Positions 14,747-23,672 of a DNA stretch of 64,000 bases are shown here, one piece after another. Every line of letters begins with the position of its first letter. Position 1 is the stretch's first letter. The DNA comes from Bacteroidales bacterium UBA1173. GTDB lineage: Bacteria > Bacteroidota > Bacteroidia > Bacteroidales > F082. The notes beneath the pieces are model-generated. The model saw nothing but the letters and a program-made list of their open reading frames with translations, was not told the DNA's origin and did no database searches. The translations under genes were made by a program, and so were the position numbers. The stretch covers positions 12,453-76,452 of the forward strand of contig DBYZ01000009.1 of assembly GCA_002311655.1 (NCBI GenBank), in the 5' to 3' direction.

Positions 14747-15856
14747 ATGTTTCTCAAAGAGTTAAAGTTGACGAATTTCAAGAACTGTGAGTCGGCGGAC
14801 CTGCAGTTTTCGGAGAAAATCAACTGCTTCGTGGGACTGAACGGAGCCGGAAAAACCAACATTCTCGACGCCATTTATTACCTCGCTTTCTGCAAAAGCT
14901 ATTTCACCACCACCGACAGGCAAAACATTCGTCATGGTGAGGATTTCTTTGCCATCCACGGCGATTTTGTGACAGATAACGACGAGATAGAGACAATATC
15001 ATGCGTGCAGAAGGAATTGTCGAAAAAGTCGTTTAAATGCAATAAAAAAGAGTATGAGCGGCTTGCTGACCACATCGGGAAGATTCCGTTGGTGATGATT
15101 TCGCCTTACGACCGTGACTTGATTAACGAAGGCAGCGATCTGCGCCGTAAATTCATTGATGGTGTCATCTCGCAGTTCGACTCGGTGTATCTCGGCGATC
15201 TGCTGCAATACAACAAGGTCCTGACGCAGCGCAACACCCAGCTGAAGCAGTTCTGGGAGAACCGTTTCTTTGACGCGAATCTGCTGGCACTTTGGGACGA
15301 GCAGCTAGTGCGTTACGCTACTCCGATTTACGAGAAAAGAAAGGCGTTTCTGCAAGATTTCATGCCTATTTTCCAGAAATATTACGACATCGTTTCAGGC
15401 ACTTCCGAAAAGGTTGACATCGCGTACGAAAGCGCTTTGCACGACAAGCCGATGGAGCAACTGTTGAAGGAAAGTCTGGAAAAGGACAGATATTCATCGT
15501 ATACCAATGTCGGAATTCATAAAGATGACTTGAGTTTTCTTATTGATAATCATCAGGTTAAGAAATTCGGCTCGCAAGGCCAGCAGAAGTCGTTTGTGGT
15601 GGCTGTGAAGTTGGCGCAGTTCGATTTCAACTACCAGAAAATCGGTTTCAAGCCAATTCTGCTGTTGGACGACATCTTCGACAAGTTGGACGACAACAGG
15701 GTGGCACAGCTGGTGAATCTGGTTGGAAACGACTATTTCGGACAGGTGTTTATCACTGATACTCAACGACATAGGATACAATATCTTTTGGAAAATACAG
15801 AATGCAACCATAAGATTTTTGAAGTGGAACACGGGGAGGTGAAGAGCGATGAGTGA
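14747..15856 (+). CDS. recF: DNA replication/repair protein RecF
   Basis: An SMC-like ATPase that helps load RecA at gaps. In the 369-residue protein the Walker A is GLNGAGKT at residues 30-37, the ABC signature-like segment is KFGSQGQQKSFVVAVKLAQ, and the Walker B is ILLLDDIFDKLD. The D-loop is intact. Its start codon follows the porQ stop directly, and its 3' end overlaps the DUF721 gene by eight bases. Confidence 0.95.
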   Translation: MFLKELKLTNFKNCESADLQFSEKINCFVGLNGAGKTNILDAIYYLAFCKSYFTTTDRQNIRHGEDFFAIHGDFVTDNDEIETISCVQKELSKKSFKCNKKEYERLADHIGKIPLVMISPYDRDLINEGSDLRRKFIDGVISQFDSVYLGDLLQYNKVLTQRNTQLKQFWENRFFDANLLALWDEQLVRYATPIYEKRKAFLQDFMPIFQKYYDIVSGTSEKVDIAYESALHDKPMEQLLKESLEKDRYSSYTNVGIHKDDLSFLIDNHQVKKFGSQGQQKSFVVAVKLAQFDFNYQKIGFKPILLLDDIFDKLDDNRVAQLVNLVGNDYFGQVFITDTQRHRIQYLLENTECNHKIFEVEHGEVKSDE

Positions 15857-16139
15857 TCCTAATTTGACGACATTGGGCGAGATGATAAAAGCGTTTTATC
15901 ATGATAATCAGAGAGATAGCGCTTTAGACGAGCAGGTTATCCTTGACTCATGGAAAGACGTGGTAGGCGATTTTATCAACTCACACACATTGAAAACCAG
16001 CATTAAAAACGGCGTTTTTTACGTAAAAGTGGATGCCGATTCGTTGAAAAACGAGCTTGTTTATGCCAAGTCGATGTTGCTGAAAAGCTTGAATTCAAAG
16101 GTGGAGAGTGAAATTTTAAAAGATATTGTAATAATTTAA
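15849..16139 (+). CDS. DUF721 (DciA-like) protein
   Basis: A 96-residue protein of the DUF721 family, with LDEQVILDSWKDVVGDFI, GVFYVKVDADSLKNELVY and a C-terminal SMLLKSLNSK helix. Members related to DciA interact with the replicative helicase, and the gene is often next to recF or gyrB. It overlaps recF by eight bases, consistent with translational coupling. Family placement is firm; a helicase-loading role here is inferred. Confidence 0.8.
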   Translation: MSDPNLTTLGEMIKAFYHDNQRDSALDEQVILDSWKDVVGDFINSHTLKTSIKNGVFYVKVDADSLKNELVYAKSMLLKSLNSKVESEILKDIVII

Positions 16140-16150
16140 AAAATTATTTG

Positions 16151-16158
16151 TATCTTTG
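16151..16158 (+). promoter_or_regulatory. -7 promoter motif for efp
   Basis: TATCTTTG then C-G, 42 bases before the efp ATG at 16201, leaving a short leader. Confidence 0.6.
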
Positions 16159-16200
16159 CGCCGATTTTTGTTTTTTAAGTAACTTATAAAATTACGTAAT

Positions 16201-16767
16201 ATGATTAATTCACAAGACATTAAGATTGGAAGCTGCATCAGAATGGATGGTAAACTTTATTTTTGCGTGGATTTCCAGCATGTGAAGCCAGGCAAAGGTA
16301 ACACTATCATGCGTATCAAACTGAAAAGCGTAGTTGACGGCCGCACATTGGAGCGTCGTTTCGATATCGGTGAAAAGCTTGAAGACGTTCGCGTTGAGCA
16401 TCGTCAGTATCAGTACCTCTACAAAGAAGGTGATGATTACATTTTCATGAATCAGGAAGACTACGAGCAGATCCCTCTTATGAAAGATCTTATTACAGGT
16501 GTTGATTTCCTCAAGGAAAGCGATGTTTGCGACGTTATCTTCGACACATCAACAGATACAGTGTTGTTTGCTGAACTTCCAGTGAAGACTGTTCTCGAGG
16601 TGACTTACACAGAGCCAGGCGAGAAGGGCAACACAGCAACCAACGCAATGAAAGAGGCTACAGTTGAGACAGGCGCTAAAGTTAGAGTGCCGTTGTTCAT
16701 CAACACAGGCGATAAAATCAGAGTTGACACACGTACCGGTGAGTACGCAGAAAGAGTAAGAGAATAA
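16201..16767 (+). CDS. efp: Elongation factor P
   Basis: EF-P relieves ribosome stalling at polyproline. The 188-residue protein has the N-terminal KOW-like domain with the modified-loop motif KPGKGN (lysine 32 at the tip), a central OB domain, and the C-terminal signature GDKIRVDTRTGEYAERV. The length is standard. Modification enzymes (EpmA, YmfI, EarP) are not in the window. The lpxD-like gene follows one base after the stop. Confidence 0.97.
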   Translation: MINSQDIKIGSCIRMDGKLYFCVDFQHVKPGKGNTIMRIKLKSVVDGRTLERRFDIGEKLEDVRVEHRQYQYLYKEGDDYIFMNQEDYEQIPLMKDLITGVDFLKESDVCDVIFDTSTDTVLFAELPVKTVLEVTYTEPGEKGNTATNAMKEATVETGAKVRVPLFINTGDKIRVDTRTGEYAERVRE

Positions 16768-16768
16768 T

Positions 16769-17707
16769 ATGAGAATTGAACCAGCAACGACAGTAAAGTG
16801 CTTGGCTGATTTTATTGGTGCTACCAAGATTATCGGCGACCAGAATCAAGTCATCACGGGGCTCAACGAGCTTCATGAGGTTGAGGCTGGTGACATCACT
16901 TTCGTCGATCATCCCAAATACTATCAGAGAGTGTTGAGCTCTGCTGCCACAGTCGTCATCATCAACACAGAAGATGTCGAGTGTCCGGCAGGCAAGACTC
17001 TCATCGTCCACAGCTGCCCGTTCGACGCGTTCAACAAGATTATCTTGTCGTATCGCAGATTCGAGCCAGCAACAGAGATGGTAAGCAAGAAAGCCGAGAT
17101 TGGCGAAGGCACCATCATCGAGCCGGGCGCGTTTGTGGCAGATCATGTGAAGATTGGCAAGAACTGCATCATTCACGCTAATGTTACCATCAACAACTGG
17201 ACAGTTATCGGTGACAACGTCATCATCAACAGCGGCACAGTGCTTGCAGCGGATGCTTGTTATTTCCAGCATCGCGGCAAAGACCGTCAGGTGAAGTTCG
17301 AGAGCTGCGGCAGAGTTGTCATTGAAGACAATGTCGAGCTCGGAGCGCACTGCGCAGTTGATATCGGAGTGACCAGCGACACTGTCATCGGTGCAGGCAC
17401 CAAGACAGATAACTTCGTACAGGTTGGACACGACGCCAAGGTCGGCAAGAACTGCTTCCTCGGAGCACATTGCGCTATCGGAGGCGTTTCGAGAGTGAAG
17501 GACAACGTGTCTATCTGGTCTATGTCGGCTGTCAACAAAGACCTTGTGATTGCAGAAGGCACCACAGTGTTGGCATACACGGCTGTCGACAAAGACACCG
17601 AGCCGGGAGTAACATACTTCGGCATGCCGGCTATGGAGGCGAAGAAGAAGTGGAGAGAGATGGCATGTGTGAGAATGCTGCCTGACTTGGTCAGTAAAAT
17701 CAAGTAA
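16769..17707 (+). CDS. LpxD-family UDP-3-O-acylglucosamine N-acyltransferase
   Basis: A 312-residue left-handed beta-helix acyltransferase. The N-terminal part resembles the uridine-binding domain of LpxD (DITFVDHPKYYQRVL). From about residue 105 hexapeptide repeats run through IGEGTIIEPGAFVADHVKIG to VGKNCFLGAHCAIGG, with the conserved histidine in QVGHDAKVG. Classical LpxD is somewhat longer, and Bacteroidota often carry this efp-linked paralogue as well as a true lpxD, so a role in lipid A or another acylated sugar is likely but not certain. A strong terminator follows. Confidence 0.8.
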   Translation: MRIEPATTVKCLADFIGATKIIGDQNQVITGLNELHEVEAGDITFVDHPKYYQRVLSSAATVVIINTEDVECPAGKTLIVHSCPFDAFNKIILSYRRFEPATEMVSKKAEIGEGTIIEPGAFVADHVKIGKNCIIHANVTINNWTVIGDNVIINSGTVLAADACYFQHRGKDRQVKFESCGRVVIEDNVELGAHCAVDIGVTSDTVIGAGTKTDNFVQVGHDAKVGKNCFLGAHCAIGGVSRVKDNVSIWSMSAVNKDLVIAEGTTVLAYTAVDKDTEPGVTYFGMPAMEAKKKWREMACVRMLPDLVSKIK

Positions 17708-17714
17708 AGACAAA

Positions 17715-17741
17715 GAGCCGCTCAATTGAGCGGTTTTTTTT
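17715..17741 (+). terminator. Intrinsic terminator after the efp-lpxD operon
   Basis: Palindromic stem CCGCTCAATTGAGCGG followed by eight T residues. Confidence 0.9.
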
Positions 17742-17773
17742 ATTAATATACCTTATTAATAAAAAATAATTTG

Positions 17774-17781
17774 TAATTTTG
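17774..17781 (+). promoter_or_regulatory. -7 promoter motif for the T9SS adhesin-like gene
   Basis: TAATTTTG then C-A-G. The start codon is at 17895, so the transcript would have a leader of about 105 bases. Confidence 0.55.
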
Positions 17782-17790
17782 CAGCCGCAA

Positions 17791-17841
17791 TTCAGCGTCG
17801 TACTGAAACGTAGAAAATTTCAGCATTTACGCTTTTCTATG
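17791..17841 (+). promoter_or_regulatory. Two hairpins in the 5' leader of the T9SS protein gene
   Basis: The stem TTCAG/CTGAA (17791-17795 with 17803-17807) is followed by CGTAGAAAA/TTTTCTATG (17809-17817 with 17833-17841). They would form at the very start of the transcript, with about 50 unstructured A-rich bases before the ATG. They may protect the mRNA or regulate it. Confidence 0.4.
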
Positions 17842-17894
17842 CTCTTTGACAAAGGTACTATAAAAAATAAACTAACAAAATTAAACAAACAAAA

Positions 17895-20800
17895 ATGAAG
17901 AAAAGATTTACAATTCTGTTCGGGGCATTTTGTGCCCTGATGATTCTGATTTCCATGCCGGGGAAAGCTGTGGGACAAGCGTCTGTGGGTACAACCCTTT
18001 GGTCTGAGGACTTTAGCGGGTATGAAAATAATACTGTACCATCTGGTGAAATAACTAATTCACACGATGGAACCACCGTATATGGAGGTGTTACACTAAC
18101 TTACGCTTGTGTAAATGGAAGCTCAACCACTCAAACTTATACATCTGGTGGCCCTAATAGTAATAGCAATCTGCTTATTTCAAAAAATGGCGGTAGTTTT
18201 ACCATATCAGGCATTTCAACTGGTGAAGCATCTGAATTAACTGTATCTTATGAAAAGTCGGGGTCTGGGACTGTGACAATTAGTAGTTCAACTACTGGTG
18301 TAACTATTAGTGGCTCTACAATTACAACCGGAGGTGCTTCAACAATTAGTATTACATTCACAAATTCAACTGGTAGTAATCTACGCTTTGATGATGCTGT
18401 AATTACGGTTAAAACTGCAGGCGGCCAACAACTTACACCAAGCAACCTCGCTATTACAGATGCTCCTGTTGCTTTGAGTTTCGACCTTACCAACAACTCT
18501 ACAGCTCAGACCGTTAGCTATACCACGTCAAGCGCGGGTGCTATCACTATCACTCCAGCTAACCCGACGAGTTATTTCAGCTATGTGCATAATGCAACAG
18601 AAAAGACTATCACAGTCACTCCATTGGCTGTCACTCCGAGCGCACAAACCGTTACTATCAGCCAAGAAGCGGATGCTACTTATGCCGCTGGTTCTAAAAC
18701 CTTCACTGTTACAATTGTTCGTACACATACGGCAACATTCTCGGTTAATGGAGCAACCACGTCAACTACATTTGCAGAAGGCGCAACTATCACATTCCCG
18801 GCTAACCCTTCCGATATCTATGGAAAGACTTTCGTGGGTTGGACAGCTGCTGCTATCAATGGTACTACAAATACGGCTCCTACTTTTGTTACTTCTGCAA
18901 CTATGGGTGATAGCGATGTTACTTACTATGCAGTATTTGCCAAAGTGACAGGTACTACTCCTGCTAGTTGGACGGAGACGGAAATTGGAGACATAACTTC
19001 TTCAGATGTTTTTGTTATTTCAAATGGATCCTATGCGATGAATAATGACAATGGAACAAGTAGCGCACCAATCACAAATAGTATTAGTGTTACCAATGGG
19101 TCATTGGACACTGCTCCTGCTAATAATCTTAAATGGAATGTTAGTGGTAATGCAACTGATGGATATACGTTTTATCCAAATGGATTAACAACAACATGGC
19201 TGTATTGTTCTACAACTGCAAGCTCTGGTAGTAACGACAATATCAGAGTTGGAACAGGAAACAGAAAGGTATGGAAAATTAACAATTCTGGCTATTTGAT
19301 AACTAATGACACCTATACAGTTAGATATCTGAGTATATCTGTTAGTTCCGACTTCCGAGGATATGTTAATACATCAAATGGCGCCTTTATTCCTAAATTT
19401 TATAAATACATAGCTAGTTCTACAACCTATGCAAACTATTGCACAACCGTTGTTGAAACATATACATTAACCTATGATGGCAATGGCGCGACTTCGGGCA
19501 ATGTTCCTGCAGATGCAACTGATTATTCTTCTGGCGCAATAGTTACCGTTCTCGGCAACACTGGTGATTTGGCTAAAACAGGCTATACATTTGTTAATTG
19601 GAACACTGATTCAGAAGGTCATGGTACCGATTACGGTCCTGCAACTGAACACACCAGTATCACTATCACTGAAAATATTACACTTTACGCACAGTGGACG
19701 GCAAATGAACATAATATCACGAAATCAGCTATGGCAAATGGTAGTGTTACTGTTAAAGTAGGTGGTAATGAGGTTTCAAAAGCACATACAGATGAAACTG
19801 TAACTTTAGAGGTTTCACCAAATCCTGATTATGTATTAGAATCACTTACAGTTACACAAGGCGTCACACCAGTAGAGCTTTTGCCAGATTTTAGTCCATC
19901 GATTCACACATATACTATCACGATGCCGGCTGGTGATGTCAATGTGTCAGCATCATTCAAAATAGCATGGACAGTCCAATTCTCTGTCAATGGAACGGTT
20001 AATAATTTATGGACAAGAGTCAAGGATAACAATGCAGAAATAGGAGAATTGCCAACACCTGCCAATTCTGATATCCCTGAGGGCTTCACATTTAAAGGTT
20101 GGACAGCATCAACTCAATATTACCATGCAAGTGATGCTCCAACAATGATAACTGCATCAACACCAATTACTAATAGCATTACATATGCTGCTGTATTTGC
20201 AGAAGCTTACGAGGGGTCATCTTTAACGACAGCTACGTTAACGGAATCGGAGATTACAACAAATATAACAAATACCACATGTGCTTATGGAACTGAAAAA
20301 TCTTACAACGATATGGGTGATGGAATAAAATGGACGGCATCATGCTACACTGATGCTGCAAGCAGAAAGTGGATGCAGCTGAAAAATGATAATACTGCAT
20401 ATATTAAAATAGAAGCTTCTGATAATATTAAACGTCTGGATGTTACAATAACTTCAGCACAAAATGCTTCTCAAGGAATAAATGACATTACAAAGCATGA
20501 CGCTTTCTCTAATTCTGGTACGATTAGCTTAAGGACAGCATCCAATGGTGGAGATGTTGTGGGAAGCACTAGTGGGAGTAGTATAGATAATAATGTTGCA
20601 ACAATAAACACTACAGTAAATAAAACAACGGTTTATTTAAAGGTTAGTACAGGAGCTCGCGTTTGGGGTATTACAGTTAAATGCGCTCCAACAGAGTATA
20701 AAAATTACACGACATTAGTCACCGACCAAAGCATCAGTGGCAACACCACAGGCGTAACCCGAATCTTTGGTGAAATTGCCGCGACTGCCGGTTTTAAGAA

Positions 20801-22133
20801 TAATGGTACAATTACTATTTACGATGGTGGTGTGCTTAATATGGGCAACTATAAACTCACCAATACAGATGCTACTAAACTTATCATCGAAGACGGCGGT
20901 CAGCTCATACTCAAGGATGGTGACGATGACGTAGCTGCTACTGTCAAGAAAAACATTGCAGCTGGTGTTCCTGAAACAAAAACAGCTGCCCAGAATTGGT
21001 ACATTATATCATCAAGCGTAAACGCACCATATATTAAAACTGGTACCAACCTCATTACTGGAACAACAACTCCAAACCGTTACGACTTGTATCGATATGA
21101 TGTGACAAGTGCAAAATGGGAGAATTACAAATCGAATCCGGCTCACGATGGATTTAATGTTAATCAACCAGAAAGCGCACTTGAGAATGGTCGTGGCTAC
21201 CTTTATCGTAACGAAAGCGCAATGACGATAGAGTTTACTGGCAATGTAAACACATCGGCAAGTTATACTGTAACAGCTGGCGGTCCTGCAGGTTTCGAGG
21301 GTTTCAACCTTCTCGGAAATCCTTATACTCATGAGATTTATAAAGGTGGAGCATTCCCTAATACGGGGACGGGCGATCCACATTATGTACTTGCAACTGG
21401 ATTCTACAAATTAAATTCCGCTGGCGGTTGGGAGGCTGGTACTGACAGTGAAACTGCAATAGCTCCAAATGAAGGTATCCTCATTCAGGCTACAACAGGT
21501 GGAACGATAACGATTGACAATACAACGAATAAGACAAGATACAACAACGAATATCTCCAGTTCACTGTTGCAAATAGCGAATATGAAGATGTGGCTTACG
21601 CATGGTTTGACAAAGGTGCTGGTTTGAACAAAATTAACCACCGCAACGCCGAAATACCGATGCTCTATATCAACCAAGAAGGCCAAGATTATGCTATCGC
21701 AACGATGAGCGACGATACCAAGACGTTCAACCTCAATTTCAAGGCGATGACAACTGGCAAATACACCTTGAGTTACAAAGCTAACGGAGAGTTTAAATAT
21801 ATCCATGTAATCGACCGTCTCACTGGTGAAGATGTTGATATGCTTCTCGAAGGCGAATACAGCTTCATTGGATCAACAAATGATAGCGACGCACGTTTCA
21901 TTGTGAAACTCGGCTATATGCCTAATTACAGCGATGCTGAAAACGACATTTTCGCATACCAAAACGGCAGCGAGATTCTTGTCAGCGGTGAAGGTGAATT
22001 GCAGATCTTCGACGTGATGGGTCGCAAGGTTTCGACAATGAATATCTACGGTATTGAGACAGTCAACGGTCTCGCACAAGGCGTTTACATCTTCAGATTG
22101 GAAGGTAAGACACAAAAAATTGTTGTTCGTTAA
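17895..22133 (+). CDS. Large secreted T9SS protein with InlB/Listeria-Bacteroides-type repeats
   Basis: A 1412-residue protein with a signal peptide (about 1-27, ending near KAVGQ). The Ser/Thr/Gly-rich N-terminal part looks like a jelly-roll module. A BACON-like segment follows (about 180-270), and then several InlB B-repeat-like units: NGATTSTTFAEG, a second built on LTYDGNGATSG and ending ITLYAQWTANEH, and a third built on FKGWTAS. The C-terminus has the T9SS type A sorting pattern: GEGELQIFDVMGRKV, then LAQGVYIFRL and a basic end IVVR. It is likely a cell-surface adhesin or carbohydrate-binding protein. The middle is visibly more AT-rich than its neighbours. The downstream small gene is 21 bases away. 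Confidence 0.75.
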   Translation: MKKRFTILFGAFCALMILISMPGKAVGQASVGTTLWSEDFSGYENNTVPSGEITNSHDGTTVYGGVTLTYACVNGSSTTQTYTSGGPNSNSNLLISKNGGSFTISGISTGEASELTVSYEKSGSGTVTISSSTTGVTISGSTITTGGASTISITFTNSTGSNLRFDDAVITVKTAGGQQLTPSNLAITDAPVALSFDLTNNSTAQTVSYTTSSAGAITITPANPTSYFSYVHNATEKTITVTPLAVTPSAQTVTISQEADATYAAGSKTFTVTIVRTHTATFSVNGATTSTTFAEGATITFPANPSDIYGKTFVGWTAAAINGTTNTAPTFVTSATMGDSDVTYYAVFAKVTGTTPASWTETEIGDITSSDVFVISNGSYAMNNDNGTSSAPITNSISVTNGSLDTAPANNLKWNVSGNATDGYTFYPNGLTTTWLYCSTTASSGSNDNIRVGTGNRKVWKINNSGYLITNDTYTVRYLSISVSSDFRGYVNTSNGAFIPKFYKYIASSTTYANYCTTVVETYTLTYDGNGATSGNVPADATDYSSGAIVTVLGNTGDLAKTGYTFVNWNTDSEGHGTDYGPATEHTSITITENITLYAQWTANEHNITKSAMANGSVTVKVGGNEVSKAHTDETVTLEVSPNPDYVLESLTVTQGVTPVELLPDFSPSIHTYTITMPAGDVNVSASFKIAWTVQFSVNGTVNNLWTRVKDNNAEIGELPTPANSDIPEGFTFKGWTASTQYYHASDAPTMITASTPITNSITYAAVFAEAYEGSSLTTATLTESEITTNITNTTCAYGTEKSYNDMGDGIKWTASCYTDAASRKWMQLKNDNTAYIKIEASDNIKRLDVTITSAQNASQGINDITKHDAFSNSGTISLRTASNGGDVVGSTSGSSIDNNVATINTTVNKTTVYLKVSTGARVWGITVKCAPTEYKNYTTLVTDQSISGNTTGVTRIFGEIAATAGFKNNGTITIYDGGVLNMGNYKLTNTDATKLIIEDGGQLILKDGDDDVAATVKKNIAAGVPETKTAAQNWYIISSSVNAPYIKTGTNLITGTTTPNRYDLYRYDVTSAKWENYKSNPAHDGFNVNQPESALENGRGYLYRNESAMTIEFTGNVNTSASYTVTAGGPAGFEGFNLLGNPYTHEIYKGGAFPNTGTGDPHYVLATGFYKLNSAGGWEAGTDSETAIAPNEGILIQATTGGTITIDNTTNKTRYNNEYLQFTVANSEYEDVAYAWFDKGAGLNKINHRNAEIPMLYINQEGQDYAIATMSDDTKTFNLNFKAMTTGKYTLSYKANGEFKYIHVIDRLTGEDVDMLLEGEYSFIGSTNDSDARFIVKLGYMPNYSDAENDIFAYQNGSEILVSGEGELQIFDVMGRKVSTMNIYGIETVNGLAQGVYIFRLEGKTQKIVVR

Positions 22134-22154
22134 ATTATGAAAGGAGATATAAAA

Positions 22155-22403
22155 ATGAAAAAGATATTATTCGCAATCGCAATAGTTTTGACACTTGGTT
22201 TGAATGCAAACGCACAGCGTGGCACCGACGGTCTCTTTACAAATTATGAAAATAATGTAAGAGATGCAGGAGATGCATTTGGTGATATGAATAGCATTAC
22301 GCCAGGTCACGGTTTACAAACCGATAATCTTCCTCTCGGCTCCGGCCTTCTCATCCTCACCGCTCTTGGTGCGGGATATGCCGTGGCGAGAAAGAAGAAA
22401 TAA
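22155..22403 (+). CDS. Small secreted protein with a C-terminal sorting-like tail
   Basis: The 82-residue product has a signal peptide (MKKILFAIAIVLTLGLNANAQ), a short polar middle, and a tripartite C-terminus: PLGSG, then the hydrophobic stretch LLILTALGAGYAVA, then RKKK. This recalls protein-sorting tails of the PID-CTERM kind in Bacteroidota, where a short motif, a helix and basic residues are recognised by a processing enzyme. The start at 22155 is preferred over an in-frame ATG at 22137 because an AAAGGAGA ribosome-binding sequence lies seven bases before it. It is probably co-transcribed with the large T9SS gene. Function unknown. Confidence 0.65.
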   Translation: MKKILFAIAIVLTLGLNANAQRGTDGLFTNYENNVRDAGDAFGDMNSITPGHGLQTDNLPLGSGLLILTALGAGYAVARKKK

Positions 22404-22447
22404 TTGTACACTATAGTTTAGTTTTGTTTTAGTATAGTTTAATAAAA

Positions 22448-22482
22448 AAAGGAGACGCCGTGAAACGTCTCCTTTGTTTTTG
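22448..22482. terminator. Bidirectional terminator
   Basis: Stem GGAGACG/CGTCTCC with TTTGTTTTTG on the plus side and a run of seven A before it, which gives U-rich ends in both directions. It lies between the small secreted protein gene and gap. Confidence 0.85.
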
Positions 22483-22493
22483 TTGTCGGATGA

Positions 22494-23501
22494 TTAGTAC
22501 TTCATCATTTCGATGAGGTCGACCATTCTGTTTGAATAGCCCCATTCGTTGTCGTACCACGACATGATCTTAATCATCTTGCCCATCACCATGGTGCTCT
22601 TTGCATCGAAGATTGATGAGTGCGGGTTGTGGATGATGTCGCAGCTGACGATCTCGTCTTCGGTGTATTCGAGGACGCCTTTCATCGGGCCTTCAGCGGC
22701 TTCTTTCATCGCGGCATTGATCTGTTCCTTTGTGGCTTCTGTCTTGAGAGTGCACACGAGGTCGACGAGTGAGCCTGTAGGGGTAGGGACGCGCACTGCG
22801 ATGCCGTCGAGTTTGCCGTTGAGCTCAGGGATCACGATGCCAACAGCCTTTGCAGCGCCTGTTGTGGTAGGGATCTGCGACATAGCGGCTGAACGGGCGC
22901 GACGGAGGTCGCTGTGAGGACCGTCGAGGATGACCTGGTCGTTGGTGTAGCTGTGGATGGTGGTGATGTAACCCTGCTCGATGCCGAAACGGTCGTTGAG
23001 AACTTTCGCCACTGGAGCGAGGCAGTTGGTGGTGCAGCTGGCGTTGCTGACGCATTCGATCTCATCGGTGAGGTCGTTGTTGTTGACGCCGACCACTATT
23101 GTAGCGTCGATGGTGTCTTTTGCAGGAGCTGAGAGGATGACTTTCTTGGCGCCGTTCTTGAGGTGGTCGCCATAGCCGCCCTTGCTGCTTTCCTTTGCGC
23201 GGAAGATACCTGTTGACTCGACAACTACGTCAGGAGTCTTGCTCCATTTGATGTTGATAGGAGCGCGTTCGGCTGTGATAGGAACACGTACTCCATTGAC
23301 TATCAATGCTGTCTCATCGTATTCTACTGTACCAGGGAATTTGCCCTGTGTTGAGTCGTATTTCAGAAGATGCGCCAATACTTTGGTGCTTGTCAGGTCG
23401 TTGATGCCCACCACTTCGATGTTAGGGCGTTCGCAGCAGATGCGGAAAACGTTACGGCCGATACGACCGAAACCGTTGATACCTACTTTAATTTTTTCCA
23501 T
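22494..23501 (-). CDS. gap: Glyceraldehyde-3-phosphate dehydrogenase, type I
   Basis: A glycolytic enzyme that oxidises glyceraldehyde 3-phosphate to 1,3-bisphosphoglycerate. The 335-residue protein starts KIKVGINGFGRIGRNVFR (NAD-binding), has the catalytic cysteine at 156 in SNASCTTNCLAP, and ends with SWYDNEWGYSNRMVDL. An aspartate follows the second strand (GINDLTS), as in NAD-specific forms. It is monocistronic between a terminator and its own promoter. Confidence 0.97.
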   Translation of the reverse strand: MEKIKVGINGFGRIGRNVFRICCERPNIEVVGINDLTSTKVLAHLLKYDSTQGKFPGTVEYDETALIVNGVRVPITAERAPINIKWSKTPDVVVESTGIFRAKESSKGGYGDHLKNGAKKVILSAPAKDTIDATIVVGVNNNDLTDEIECVSNASCTTNCLAPVAKVLNDRFGIEQGYITTIHSYTNDQVILDGPHSDLRRARSAAMSQIPTTTGAAKAVGIVIPELNGKLDGIAVRVPTPTGSLVDLVCTLKTEATKEQINAAMKEAAEGPMKGVLEYTEDEIVSCDIIHNPHSSIFDAKSTMVMGKMIKIMSWYDNEWGYSNRMVDLIEMMKY

Positions 23502-23543
23502 ATTATCAAAATTTTAATTCTTTTAACTTACATTTATAAAACG

Positions 23544-23551
23544 CAAAATTA
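23544..23551 (-). promoter_or_regulatory. -7 promoter motif for gap
   Basis: Minus strand reads TAATTTTG then C-G, 42 bases before the ATG at 23501. Confidence 0.5.
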
Positions 23552-23613
23552 CAAATAATATTTCGATATTTATATCATGGAAAAATATTTTTTATGGTTA
23601 TTTAATAAATTTG

Positions 23614-23621
23614 TATCTTTG
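23614..23621 (+). promoter_or_regulatory. -7 promoter motif for the lipoprotein-DUF362 operon
   Basis: TATCTTTG, 51 bases before the ATG at 23673. Confidence 0.55.
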
Positions 23622-23672
23622 TAACCTGATTAATAGTTAACTCTCAAAAAAATAACCTAAAAAAAATTAATC

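Noticed and set aside
16718..17725. 335-codon open frame antisense to the lpxD-like gene
   Set aside because: The plus strand encodes a clear hexapeptide-repeat acyltransferase; the antisense frame is rich in His, Cys and Asp from reversed repeats and resembles nothing.
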